Positions 35,310 through 44,152 of a DNA stretch of 64,000 nucleotides are shown here, one piece after another (the first letter of the stretch is position 1; each line of letters begins with the position of its first letter). Location of the stretch: assembly GCF_012844365.1 (NCBI RefSeq), contig NZ_CP051626.1:806001-870000 (forward strand), in the 5' to 3' direction. The notes under the pieces were generated by a model. The model ran no database searches. It saw nothing but the letters and a program-made list of their open reading frames with translations, and was not told the origin of the DNA. Both the position numbers and the translations under genes were made by a program. This DNA comes from Brevibacterium sp. 'Marine'. GTDB lineage: Bacteria; Actinomycetota; Actinomycetes; Actinomycetales; Brevibacteriaceae.

Positions 35310-35347
35310 GAAGTGATAAACATTCGGCACAACACCTCTATCACTTC
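35310..35347. promoter_or_regulatory. 9-bp inverted repeat, possible operator
   Basis: GAAGTGATA (35310-35318) and TATCACTTC (35339-35347) are exact complements 20 bases apart, just upstream of a candidate promoter. A regulator-binding site or a mRNA hairpin is possible. Confidence 0.45.
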
Positions 35348-35372
35348 TGTCATGACCTAAATGAACTAAAGT
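35345..35372 (+). promoter_or_regulatory. Weak candidate promoter for the surface protein
   Basis: TTCTGT (35345-35350), a 16-base spacer and TAAAGT (35367-35372). This would give a leader of about 70 bases. Confidence 0.35.
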
Positions 35373-35450
35373 CGTGCGCACTCCTCTGCCTGCGTATGGT
35401 CCAAGCCATAACTGAAGACGGCAACCGGCCAGAACTCTGGAAGGACCATC

Positions 35451-37148
35451 ATGAGACGGTTGGCAATGGCGGCAACATTCGCCCTGGCACTCTCCATCGG
35501 AGGACTGAGTCCGGCGGTCGCGCTGGCCGACGACAAGTCTGCAGCAGACGCGACGGTCGTGCAGGGAGCAGGAAACGGTGACGCAGAAACCCCGGGTCCG
35601 GAGGATCCGCCCGCGGGCCCTGGTGACGACGCTGATCCCGGCAACGACGGCAGACCTACCGAACCCGGTGACGGGGAGGAATCGACTGATCCGGGAGGCG
35701 ACGAGAACGCGGCCGATCCCGGCGACGGTGAAGAGGCGGCCGATCCTGGCGAAGGTTCGGAGGAGCCGTCCGAGGACTCAACCCCGATCGACGCCTCGTT
35801 CTCCCTCGACCGGTCGACGATGCCGGTCGACGAGGCGGCTGAATCCATCCCGTACACCATCACCGGATTGCAGGCCGGAGATACTGTCACCGCCGAACCG
35901 GGCGAGAACAGCTCCATCACCGTCGACAGCGACGGAACGTTCAACGGAGAGCTCCGCGGCAATACCGAGCTCAAGGTCGGCGATGTCGTCGATGTCACCG
36001 TGACCGTCGCCCGCGACGGGCAGGAGTCGAAGACGTTCACCGGCAGCGTGGAGATCACCGACAGCCAAGATGAGTCGGATGCGGCAGTCAGCGTCGATCC
36101 GCAGAGCCAGGGGATCGATTCGTACCTCGACAACGGTGTCGACATCACCGTGAGCAGCTGCGAACCGGGCGAGAAGGTGCCAATCACCATCGTCCGCAAG
36201 GGCGAGGACACGAATATCTGGGAAGAGACGAAGACCGCCGGCGACGACGGTTCGGTCTCTGCGTCCTTCATGCCCGGCACCGGTGGCGACGGCTGGATCG
36301 GTGACTTCGTGGTCAGCGCGAAGTGCGGCGGCACGAGCGCCGAGACGACATACTCGGTCACTGAGAACGACGACGGAACTGATGCCGATCTCAGTGTCAC
36401 TCCGCAGAGCCAGAAGCTGGCCGACTTCCTCGAGAACGGTGTCAACATCACCCTCGTCAACTGCCACGTCGACTCCGAGGTGACGTTCCAGGTGAGCTCC
36501 GCGAAAGACCCCGACACCGTGATCTGGGAAGAGACCCAGGAGGCCGGTGAAGATGCGGCCGGATCCGTTCAGTTCCTCCCGGACGGTGACGGCGGCACCG
36601 GTTGGATCGGTGACTTCACCGTCGCCGCCTCCTGCGGCGACAAGAGCGCCGAGACCACGTTCACGGTCACCGATGACGGCAGCGTCGTCGACCCGACGCT
36701 CTCGATCAGTCCCGAACGAATCTCCGGAGTGGACTTCATCGACCGAGACAAGGGCGTACAGATGACTCTCACCGACTGCGCAGCGGACGCCGATGTGCAT
36801 TTCGAGGTGTACTCGGGTGATAAGAGCGAGAAGCTCTACGAGCAGACGGCAACGGCTGATCAGGATGGCGCAGCCGGAATCCAGGTCTACGGCCTCGGGG
36901 ATGATCCCGCGTACTACGTCGGGACGTACCAAGTCGTCGCCGCTTGTATGGACGTCAGCAGGTCAGGAAAGTTCGTCGTGACCGGTGGTGAGTCCGGTGG
37001 CGGTAACGGCGGGGATTCCGGCGGATCCGGAGACGGCTCGTCGATGCCGCGTACCGGTGCTGAACTCACCGGACTGACGGCAGGCGCCCTGCTCATCCTC
37101 GGCGGTGGAGCAGCCATCGGACTGGCCCGCCGGAAGAACAAGAGCTGA
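35451..37148 (+). CDS. Cell-wall-anchored surface protein with three Cys-pair repeats
   Basis: A 565-residue secreted protein. The signal peptide is at residues 1-26 (MRRLAMAATFALALSIGG, cleaved near ALA-DD). A Pro/Gly/Asp/Glu-rich spacer covers about 30-105. A beta-rich domain follows, then three repeats of about 95-100 residues (starting near 205, 308 and 415), each with two Cys placed alike (SSC and AKC, VNC and AASC, TDC and AAC) and a shared GWIGDF or YVGTY segment. The last 35 residues are a sorting signal: MPRTG at 532-536, a hydrophobic helix, then RRKNKS. MPRTG is a variant of LPXTG. GGAAGGA lies 5 bases before ATG 35451. An adhesin or stalk role is inferred; no sortase gene is in the window. 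Confidence 0.82.
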   Translation: MRRLAMAATFALALSIGGLSPAVALADDKSAADATVVQGAGNGDAETPGPEDPPAGPGDDADPGNDGRPTEPGDGEESTDPGGDENAADPGDGEEAADPGEGSEEPSEDSTPIDASFSLDRSTMPVDEAAESIPYTITGLQAGDTVTAEPGENSSITVDSDGTFNGELRGNTELKVGDVVDVTVTVARDGQESKTFTGSVEITDSQDESDAAVSVDPQSQGIDSYLDNGVDITVSSCEPGEKVPITIVRKGEDTNIWEETKTAGDDGSVSASFMPGTGGDGWIGDFVVSAKCGGTSAETTYSVTENDDGTDADLSVTPQSQKLADFLENGVNITLVNCHVDSEVTFQVSSAKDPDTVIWEETQEAGEDAAGSVQFLPDGDGGTGWIGDFTVAASCGDKSAETTFTVTDDGSVVDPTLSISPERISGVDFIDRDKGVQMTLTDCAADADVHFEVYSGDKSEKLYEQTATADQDGAAGIQVYGLGDDPAYYVGTYQVVAACMDVSRSGKFVVTGGESGGGNGGDSGGSGDGSSMPRTGAELTGLTAGALLILGGGAAIGLARRKNKS

Positions 37149-37245
37149 CAGCGACCGGTGACCCGTCGGGTTGGTGACTCCACCCGGCCCGACGGCGACC
37201 GTGGTGACTGCGAAAGCGACACACTGCTGTCCGGCCACAACAGCT

Positions 37246-37283
37246 CAGGCCCCGAACTCGCAAAGAACCGAGTTCGGGGCCTG
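37246..37283. terminator. Bidirectional terminator between surface protein and purQ
   Basis: CAGGCCCCGAACTCG (37246-37260) pairs perfectly with CGAGTTCGGGGCCTG (37269-37283) around an 8-base loop. It lies between two convergent genes. Confidence 0.8.
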
Positions 37284-37324
37284 AAGCGTGTCCGAGCAAA
37301 GCCGGACCACGTGCCGGGGTGGTC

Positions 37325-38062
37325 TCAGCCCTTGGCGACGAGAGTGCGCACGGCCGAGGAGAAGAACCCCTGACCGTCGATTCCGCCGCCGGACTCGGGG
37401 CCGAAACCGGCCTCGACGGCGTGTTCGGGGTGCGGCATGAGACCGACGACGTTGCCTGCTTCGTTCGTGATTCCGGCGATGTCGCGCAGAGACCCGTTCG
37501 GGTTGAAGCCCTGGTAGCGGAAGACCACGCGCCCGGTGGACTCGAGCTCGTCGAGCACCTCGTCGGTGGCGACGAACCCGCCCTCACCGTTCTTCAGCGG
37601 AATGCGGATCGTCTCACCTTGCTCGTAGTCGCTCGTCCACGCGGTGTTCGCGTTCTCCACGACCAGGTCCTGGTCGCGGCAGATGAAGTGCTGGTGATCG
37701 TTTCTGATGAGGGCACCGGGCAGCAGACGGGACTCGCAGAGGATCTGGAAGCCGTTGCAGATGCCGAGCACCGGCATACCGGCATTCGCCGCAGCGACGA
37801 CGGACTCCATGATCGGAGCGAATCCGGCGATCGCACCGCAGCGCAGGTAGTCACCGTAGGAGAATCCGCCCGGCAGGATGACGGCGTCGACACCGGACAG
37901 AGTCGAATCCGCATGCCACAGGTTCACCGGGTTCGCCCCTGCCAGGCGAACGGCTCGAGCGGCGTCACGGTCATCAAGCGTTCCGGGGAATGTGACGACT
38001 CCGACGGAGACACCGGACTCTGCGGTCGCCGCGGCGGTGGGATCAGCAGCGACAGCGGTCAC
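37325..38062 (-). CDS. purQ: Phosphoribosylformylglycinamidine synthase, glutaminase subunit
   Basis: A 245-residue class I glutamine amidotransferase that feeds ammonia to PurL. The nucleophile is Cys102 in [10 protein letters not shown], and the His/Glu pair is in [10 protein letters not shown] near residue 219. The oxyanion strand [11 protein letters not shown] is present. The first 17 residues (Ala/Thr-rich) extend beyond the usual start at VGVVTFPG. The gene starts with GTG and overlaps the purS stop by four bases (GTGA), so the two are co-translated. Confidence 0.95.
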   Translation of the reverse strand: MTAVAADPTAAATAESGVSVGVVTFPGTLDDRDAARAVRLAGANPVNLWHADSTLSGVDAVILPGGFSYGDYLRCGAIAGFAPIMESVVAAANAGMPVLGICNGFQILCESRLLPGALIRNDHQHFICRDQDLVVENANTAWTSDYEQGETIRIPLKNGEGGFVATDEVLDELESTGRVVFRYQGFNPNGSLRDIAGITNEAGNVVGLMPHPEHAVEAGFGPESGGGIDGQGFFSSAVRTLVAKG

Positions 38063-38316
38063 GATGCATCCTCGGCCACGCGGACGGCCACAACGTTTTC
38101 GATCACGGGGTTCGACAGAAGCTTCTCCGCGGCTTCGCGTGCCTGGGCGAGGACCTCCTCGGTGGCTTCGCCGTCAACCTCGAGTTCGAACCTCTTGCCC
38201 TGACGAACCTCACCGAACCCGGTGAAGCCCAGACGGGTCAGTCCGCCGGAGATCGCCTTGCCCTGCGGGTCAAGGATCTCGGGTTTGGGCATCACCTCAA
38301 CGACGACACGTGCCAT
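38059..38316 (-). CDS. purS: Phosphoribosylformylglycinamidine synthase subunit PurS
   Basis: An 85-residue small subunit that bridges PurL and PurQ and helps pass ammonia. [21 protein letters not shown] matches the family start, and [18 protein letters not shown] is the conserved centre. AAAGGAG lies about 10 bases before ATG on the minus strand. A TAGACT box (complement of 38371-38376) may be its -10. The length is normal. Confidence 0.95.
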   Translation of the reverse strand: MARVVVEVMPKPEILDPQGKAISGGLTRLGFTGFGEVRQGKRFELEVDGEATEEVLAQAREAAEKLLSNPVIENVVAVRVAEDAS

Positions 38317-38433
38317 GCGTGTACTGCTCCTTTGTGAAAGTGTTCGGGAGTTCCTCCCGCGCTCACCCAGAGTCTACCAACCACGGCCGAATTCCCCGCC
38401 TGGGGTCCGGACGCCGGACAGGCCGACGCGAGC

Positions 38434-39855
38434 TTACGAATCGAAGCCCATGCCCACTGCGTCGAGGACCTTGAGCAGAGGTCCGCGCCGACCCTCGTTC
38501 TCATCGGCCTTGATCAGTGCATTCGTCGTCATCTTGATGCCCAGCCAGGCCACGGGTTCGGGAGGGAACGGCAGGGGGAGCTTGCGCACCATCTCGAGCG
38601 CTGTCAGCTCGGTGTCCTCGCCGGAGAGCAGATCGAGCATGACCGTTCCGGCGAACCGCGACGCACCGACGCCGAGCCCGGTGAACCCGGCAGCCATGGC
38701 GACCTTCTTCCCATAGGCGCTGGTGAAGAACGAGAAGAACCGCGAGCAGGTGTCGATCGGTCCGCCCCATTTGTGAGTGAACTTCAGTCCGGCCAGCTGT
38801 GGGAAGGTCTCGAAGAAGTGCTCAGCGAGGGTCTCGAAGGTCTCGGGCCGCTGATCGTACTTCCACGACACCTTCCGTCCGAAGTGGTAGACGGCGTCCC
38901 AGCCGCCGAAGAGGATCCGATTGTCCGCGGTCAGCCGGTAGTAGTGGAAGCGATTCGCGCAGTCGCCGATGCCCTGGCGGCCCTCCCACCCGATCGCGGC
39001 CATCTGCTCGTCGGTCAACGGCTCGGTCATCAGCGCATAGTCGTAGACGGGAACGGTGTGCAGACTCACCCGCTTGAGCAGGGACGGGAACACATTCGTC
39101 GCCAACGCGACCCGCTTCGCCGTGATCGTGGTGCACGGCGCGGATGCGCAGTCCTCGATCGTCTCCGCGGTCACGCGGGTGCTTACCTGCACGGTCGACG
39201 TCGCATCGCTGACATCGGTGACCTTCGTGCCCTCATAGACGTCGACCCCGAGTTCGCGGATGACGCGCAGCAGCTCCCAGCACAGCTTCGCCGGATGGAC
39301 CAGCGCGACCTCACGAGAATCCCACAGCGCACCCTTGTACGTCGGTGACTTGACGATCCCCGCGAGTTCCTGCTGGTCGAGGAAGACGAAACCGGAATCG
39401 GGATCGTGGGCCTCCCGCAGCTCGGCGACCTGGTAGTCCTCGGTGGCGACGTCGAGTTCGCCCGTGCGTTCGAACTCGACGTCCATTCCGTACTTCGCCA
39501 CCGCTGCTTCGATGGCGTCGAGGTTCTCCCGGCCCAGCTGCGCGAGCCGATCGTTCTCCTCAGGCAGGTGGGCTAGCCCGTTGTCATAGCCGTGTGTGAG
39601 GCTGGCCGCGCAGAATCCGCCATTGCGCCCCGAGGCGGCCCACCCGATCGAGTTCGCCTCGACGAGCACGACCCGACGGCTCGGGTCCCGTTCCTTCGCC
39701 TGCAGCGCCGTCCACAGACCCGTGAACCCGCCGCCGACGACGAGGAGATCGGTCTCGCGGTCCTCGACCAGCGGCGGCAGCGGCGCCGGACGGAGGTCGG
39801 TATCGAGCCAGAACGGAATGGTCGAGGCGTCGGCCAATGCGGCATTGACGTCCAT
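38434..39855 (-). CDS. FAD-dependent amine oxidoreductase (PuuB/DAO family)
   Basis: A 473-residue flavoprotein. The FAD dinucleotide motif is LLVVGGGFTGLWTALQAKE (about 37-55), and SIGWAASGRNGGFCAASLTHG is the typical second flavin segment of the DAO family, close to gamma-glutamylputrescine oxidases. The C-terminal GFTGLGVGASRFAGTVMLD closes the FAD site. It is the last gene of the polyamine operon, 126 bases after potC, so oxidation of an imported amine or its conjugate is a reasonable inference. The exact substrate is not shown by the sequence. Confidence 0.8.
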   Translation of the reverse strand: MDVNAALADASTIPFWLDTDLRPAPLPPLVEDRETDLLVVGGGFTGLWTALQAKERDPSRRVVLVEANSIGWAASGRNGGFCAASLTHGYDNGLAHLPEENDRLAQLGRENLDAIEAAVAKYGMDVEFERTGELDVATEDYQVAELREAHDPDSGFVFLDQQELAGIVKSPTYKGALWDSREVALVHPAKLCWELLRVIRELGVDVYEGTKVTDVSDATSTVQVSTRVTAETIEDCASAPCTTITAKRVALATNVFPSLLKRVSLHTVPVYDYALMTEPLTDEQMAAIGWEGRQGIGDCANRFHYYRLTADNRILFGGWDAVYHFGRKVSWKYDQRPETFETLAEHFFETFPQLAGLKFTHKWGGPIDTCSRFFSFFTSAYGKKVAMAAGFTGLGVGASRFAGTVMLDLLSGEDTELTALEMVRKLPLPFPPEPVAWLGIKMTTNALIKADENEGRRGPLLKVLDAVGMGFDS

Positions 39856-39981
39856 GTCACTTCACTTTCTTCACGGTGCGGTCGGCGGACACTCCGCCGG
39901 ATGAGCAGGTGCGGGGTGGTGCGGAACGGCGGGCCGCCTCGGCGCCGGCGATCTTCGGGGTCGCCTCGGTGATGGGTTGGA

Positions 39982-40845
39982 TCAGGCGGCCATGGTCTTG
40001 ATGATCTCGGTGGCATTGCCGCCGGCCTTGCGCAGGACGAACCCGACGAAGCCGAGCGCGGCGAGGGTGAGCACGAACATCACCGTCGACATCGCCGCGA
40101 CCTCGGGGCGCAGAGCCACGCGGACGGCGGAGAAGATGTAGACCGGCCACGGGGTGTAGCCCGGCTGCTGGACGAAGCTCGAGAGGATCGTGTTGTCGAG
40201 GCTGACGGTGAACGACATCAGGGCACCGGCGAGGATGCCGGGAGCCGCGATCGGCAGGGTGATGTCCTTGAACCGGTTCCACGGTGTCGCGCCGAGATCG
40301 GCGGCGGCGTCCTCGAGCTGGGTGTCCATGCCGGCGAGCCGGGCCCTGATGATGAACGTCACGATCGCCATCGAGAACATCGCATGCGAGATGATGAGCC
40401 TGACCAGACCGTTGTTGAGCGGAGTGATGCCCCAGTCGACGCCGACGGTGACGAACCACGGCAGGAACGAGATGCCGTCGACGATCTCGGGCGTGACCAG
40501 CGTCAGCCCGAGGATCGCGGTCAGTCCGAGCGCCCACCACGCGCCCCTTCGCGCCCTGGCCAGAGCGACCCCGCCGAGGGTGCCGAAGATCGTCGAGACG
40601 ATGGCCGTGCCCACGGCCGCCTGCAGGCTCGTGACGATGGAGGAGACGATGATGTCGTTGTTGATGCCGCTGATGTAGGCGTGCAGGCCGAAACCGCGGA
40701 AGTTCGCGAGCACCTTGCCGTTGTTGAACGAATAGGCGATGATCACCGCGATCGGCACGAACAGGTAGACGAAGACGATGATGCCCCAGACGTGCAGAGC
40801 GATATCGGTCGGTGTCCGACGTGCGAACGTGTTCTTCTTCGGCAT
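39982..40845 (-). CDS. potC: ABC polyamine-type permease (PotC-like)
   Basis: A 287-residue inner-membrane permease with six helices. The EAA loop that contacts the ATPase is EDAAADLGATPWNRFKDITL. ATG at 40845 (MPKKNTFARR) is chosen over an upstream in-frame start at 40875: it has GGGAGGG upstream and leaves a one-base gap after potB. The C-terminal region runs to KTMAA. It pairs with PotB to form the channel. Confidence 0.85.
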   Translation of the reverse strand: MPKKNTFARRTPTDIALHVWGIIVFVYLFVPIAVIIAYSFNNGKVLANFRGFGLHAYISGINNDIIVSSIVTSLQAAVGTAIVSTIFGTLGGVALARARRGAWWALGLTAILGLTLVTPEIVDGISFLPWFVTVGVDWGITPLNNGLVRLIISHAMFSMAIVTFIIRARLAGMDTQLEDAAADLGATPWNRFKDITLPIAAPGILAGALMSFTVSLDNTILSSFVQQPGYTPWPVYIFSAVRVALRPEVAAMSTVMFVLTLAALGFVGFVLRKAGGNATEIIKTMAA

Positions 40846-40846
40846 C

Positions 40847-41788
40847 TCAGGCCCTCCCGTCCTGCAGCGGAACACTGTTGAGTCTGGCGGTGATCGCCTG
40901 CCCGAGCTTGAGCAGAGCGAATCCGAGGCCGACGACGACCAAGGTGGAGATGATGAGGATCATCGCCATGGCCGCCCCGACCGCCCAGTTCTGTGCGGTG
41001 TTGAACTGATTGGCGATGAGCTGCCCGACCATCGAGCCGCTCGCCCCGCCGAGGACGGTCGCCGTGACGTAGTCGCCGTTGAGCGGGATGAACACGAGCA
41101 GGCAGCCGGAGACGACTCCCGGCATCGCCATCGGCAGCGTCACCCGCATGAAGGTCTTCACCTTCCCCGCGCCGAGGTCGTAGCTGGCCTCCCTCAGCTT
41201 CTTGCCGGAGGCGTCGATGGCGACGAACAGCGGCAGGATCATCAGCGGCAGATAGTTGTAGACGACGCCGATCTGCACAGCCGATCGGGTGTAGAGGATG
41301 TCCAGCGGTCCATCGAGCAGGCCGAGACCCTGCAGCCAGTTCGACAGGAACCCGTCGGGGGAGAGCATGATCTGCCAACCGAGGGTGCGGACGAGGAAGT
41401 TCGTCCAGAACGGCACCATCACCAATGCCAGGGCCAGGGAACGGCGGGCCGGGGAGACCTTGACCGCTAACCAGTAGGCGAAGGGCAGGGCGATGAGCAG
41501 GCACAGGATCGTGCCGACGATCGAGATCCGCAGGGTCGCGAAGAACGTGGAGACGAAGCTTGCGCTCATCGCCTCCGGGTATCGGTCGAAGGACAGCCGG
41601 TCGGTGGCGATGGCCGTGAACTCATCCGGTTTGTAGCCGAAGCTGTAGAAGACGATGAGTGCCAGCGGAACGATGAAGAAGAACAGCGCATAGGCCCACG
41701 TCGGAAACGACATGGCCGCCGGGCCGAAGAAACGCGGGGAGAGCCCGCGCCTGGCTGTCTCTGTGGTCGTGGTCGTGGTTGTGCTCAT
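40847..41788 (-). CDS. potB: ABC polyamine-type permease (PotB-like)
   Basis: A 313-residue permease. The N-terminus is a Thr run (STTTTTTTE), with the first helix at FPTWAYALFFFIVPLALIVFY. The EAA loop is REASYDLGAGKVKTFMRVTL. Its ATG overlaps the potD stop by four bases (ATGA). The helices and the length are typical of PotB/PotH proteins. Confidence 0.87.
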   Translation of the reverse strand: MSTTTTTTTETARRGLSPRFFGPAAMSFPTWAYALFFFIVPLALIVFYSFGYKPDEFTAIATDRLSFDRYPEAMSASFVSTFFATLRISIVGTILCLLIALPFAYWLAVKVSPARRSLALALVMVPFWTNFLVRTLGWQIMLSPDGFLSNWLQGLGLLDGPLDILYTRSAVQIGVVYNYLPLMILPLFVAIDASGKKLREASYDLGAGKVKTFMRVTLPMAMPGVVSGCLLVFIPLNGDYVTATVLGGASGSMVGQLIANQFNTAQNWAVGAAMAMILIISTLVVVGLGFALLKLGQAITARLNSVPLQDGRA

Positions 41789-42948
41789 GCTCCACTCCTG
41801 GCCTGGGCGTCGGCAAAGATCTTCGTGCGGATCTGATCGGCCGGGGTCTGCTTGCTCGGTTCGAGACGGTCGAGGACCTCCTGGGCGGGGAAGATGAGGT
41901 CACGTTCGTCGAGGTCGGCTTTGACCGCCTGCTCTTCGAGCCCCTTCGTGCCGATCGGGTAGCCGATGTAGTCGAGCTGCTCGACGGCCGTGTCCGGGGA
42001 GATCATGTGGTTGATGAAGGCGTGAGCGGAGTCCGGGTGCGGAGCACCGGTGGCGATCGCCCACGTGTCCGTCCACAGGTTCGCCGACGGCGTCGGGAAC
42101 ACGAATTTCCAGTTCTCCGGATCCTTGACCTCCGACAGTCCCTGCCGGGCGTCACCGTTGAACGCATGCAGCAGAGTGAAGCTGCCCTGGATCATGCCGG
42201 TGGCGGCATTGCCGATATAGGCCTTGATGTTCGGGGCCAGCTGGTCGACGACGATCGTCCGAGCCCGGTCGAGTTCGTCTTCGTCCTCGGTGTTGAGGCT
42301 GACATCCATGGCGGCCAAGGCGATCGCTGAGACCTCCCACGGGTCCTCGAGCAGCGCCGTCGTGCCGGCCGCTTCCTTCTGCGCGGCGTCGACGAAGTCC
42401 TGCCAGCTGGTCAGCTCACGGTCGATCTTCGTCGTGTTGTAGACGAATCCGGTCGTGCCCCAGGCCTTACAGACCGTGTACGTGTTGTCCGGGTCGAAGT
42501 ACTGGTTCTTGAAGTTGTCGTCGATGTGTTCGAAGTTCGGGATGAGCGAGAGATCGAGTTCTTGGAGCAGATCATGGTTGAGCATCTGCGGAACATTCGA
42601 TCCCGTCGGCACGACCACGTCGTAGCCGGAGGTGCCGCGTGAAGTTGAGAGCTTCGCGGCGAGTTCCTCGTTCGATCCGTACGAGTCGACCTGGACGAGC
42701 ACGTCATACTTCGATTTGAACGCCTCGATGAGTTCCGGAGCATCGTAGTCGCCCCACGAGTAGAGGTTGAGCTTCGACTCGAGCTTGCCGTCGGTCGGCG
42801 GCGACGCCGCCATCTTCGTGGTCTTCCCGCACGCGCTCAGTGCGCCGAGGCCCGCGACACCGAATCCGGCCAGCAGCGCTCGCCGGCTCAACCTCGCCGA
42901 GGCGGCCCGCGGGGCCAGGAATGTCACATCGGGTCGTGTGCCGGCCAT
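41785..42948 (-). CDS. potD: Polyamine-type substrate-binding lipoprotein (PotD-like)
   Basis: A 387-residue extracellular binding protein. The N-terminus has a twin-arginine pair (SRR, 21-23) and a hydrophobic stretch to the lipobox LSAC at Cys40, so a Tat-exported lipoprotein is likely. LNLYSWGDYDAPELIEAFKS is the usual start of mature PotD/PotF proteins. ATG at 42948 lies one base after the potA stop; upstream in-frame codons overlap potA by 71 bases and have no signal-peptide character. The ligand may be spermidine, putrescine or a related amine. Confidence 0.87.
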   Translation of the reverse strand: MAGTRPDVTFLAPRAASARLSRRALLAGFGVAGLGALSACGKTTKMAASPPTDGKLESKLNLYSWGDYDAPELIEAFKSKYDVLVQVDSYGSNEELAAKLSTSRGTSGYDVVVPTGSNVPQMLNHDLLQELDLSLIPNFEHIDDNFKNQYFDPDNTYTVCKAWGTTGFVYNTTKIDRELTSWQDFVDAAQKEAAGTTALLEDPWEVSAIALAAMDVSLNTEDEDELDRARTIVVDQLAPNIKAYIGNAATGMIQGSFTLLHAFNGDARQGLSEVKDPENWKFVFPTPSANLWTDTWAIATGAPHPDSAHAFINHMISPDTAVEQLDYIGYPIGTKGLEEQAVKADLDERDLIFPAQEVLDRLEPSKQTPADQIRTKIFADAQARSGA

Positions 42949-42949
42949 G

Positions 42950-44137
42950 TCAGGCACCGCCCTCGACGGTCGCGGTCGGCAGGCCAGGCTCACGGTCGTA
43001 CACGGCGACGGCGTCGGCATTCCAGCTCAGCTCCACCTCGGTGCCGGCGCTGATCGGCTCCCGCCCGGCGGCGGGGACGCGAGCGAGGATCTCGTCGTTG
43101 TCACCGACGACGATCATGTACTGAATGACGTCGCCTAAGAACGAATACGAGATCACCGAGCCGCGTGCCGTGTTCGCATCCCCGGAAGCCTCGCCTGCGG
43201 GGGCGACGTGCATCCGTTCGGGACGGATGGCTGCGCGCACTCGGTCGCCGACGGTGAGATCACGGGGTTCACCTGCGGCGGTGGATGGTTTGAGTGTCAG
43301 CGTCGGGGCCGTAAGCACAGCGTTGGCCGAGCGCAGGGTCGCGGTCGTCGCATCGGTGGACGCCACCTCGGCGGAGATGAAGTTCTGCTTGCCGATGAAG
43401 CCGGCGACGAAGCCGTTGTGCGGGTTCGCGTAGATGTCCTCACCGGTCCCGATCTGCTGGATGACGCCGTCGTACATGACGACGATGCGGTCGCTCATCG
43501 CCAGTGCCTCGTCTTGGTCGTGGGTGACGAAGACGAAAGTCGTGTCGAGTCTCGTGTGGAGTCGTTTGAGTTCGAGCTGCATCTCCTCCCGCAGCTTCCG
43601 GTCGAGCGCGGACATCGGCTCGTCGAGGAGGAGGACCTGCGGGCGGTTGACGAGCGCGCGGGCCAGGGCGATGCGCTGTTGCTGACCGCCGGAGAGCTGT
43701 TCGGGCTTGCGTCCGGCGAAGTCCTCCATCTGAACGAGTGCCAGGGCGTCTCTGACCCGTTGGGCGATCTCCGGTTTCGGAACCTTCGCCTGCTTGAGTC
43801 CGTAGGCGATGTTGTCGGCGATGTTCATGTGCGGGAAGAGCAGGTACGACTGGAACACCGTGTTGACCGGTCGGCGGTGCGGCGGCAGGGACACGATGTC
43901 GTTGCCGCCGAGCAGGATCGCCCCGTCGGTGGGGGTCTCGAACCCGGCGATCATCCGCAGCAGGGTGGTCTTTCCGCAGCCGGAGGGGCCGAGCAGGGAG
44001 AGGAATTCGCCCTTGCGGACGCTCAAATCGAGGCGTTCGATGGCGGTGTTGTCGCCGAAGACCTTCTTCACGCCCTGGATCTCGAGGTGGTCGAGTCCGG
44101 TTTCCGCAGAGGGCGCCGAGGTGGCTGTGCTGGTCAT
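42950..44137 (-). CDS. potA: Polyamine-type ABC transporter ATPase (PotA-like)
   Basis: A 395-residue ATPase. Walker A is GPSGCGKTT, the signature LSGGQQQR, Walker [13 protein letters not shown] and the switch VTHDQDEAL, all canonical. A C-terminal TOBE-type region ([12 protein letters not shown]) follows. It starts 15 bases after the amidohydrolase stop, with GAAAGG upstream. It powers the PotBC permease. Confidence 0.92.
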   Translation of the reverse strand: MTSTATSAPSAETGLDHLEIQGVKKVFGDNTAIERLDLSVRKGEFLSLLGPSGCGKTTLLRMIAGFETPTDGAILLGGNDIVSLPPHRRPVNTVFQSYLLFPHMNIADNIAYGLKQAKVPKPEIAQRVRDALALVQMEDFAGRKPEQLSGGQQQRIALARALVNRPQVLLLDEPMSALDRKLREEMQLELKRLHTRLDTTFVFVTHDQDEALAMSDRIVVMYDGVIQQIGTGEDIYANPHNGFVAGFIGKQNFISAEVASTDATTATLRSANAVLTAPTLTLKPSTAAGEPRDLTVGDRVRAAIRPERMHVAPAGEASGDANTARGSVISYSFLGDVIQYMIVVGDNDEILARVPAAGREPISAGTEVELSWNADAVAVYDREPGLPTATVEGGA

Positions 44138-44152
44138 GATGGCCTTTCGTCG

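Noticed and set aside
35117..35353. Minus-strand frame in the gap before the surface protein
   Set aside because: Its product has no recognisable pattern, it has no ribosome site, and its start lies inside the inverted repeat and promoter region.
39857..40540. Minus-strand frame overlapping potC
   Set aside because: Arg/His/Gly-rich shadow of the potC gene in another frame.
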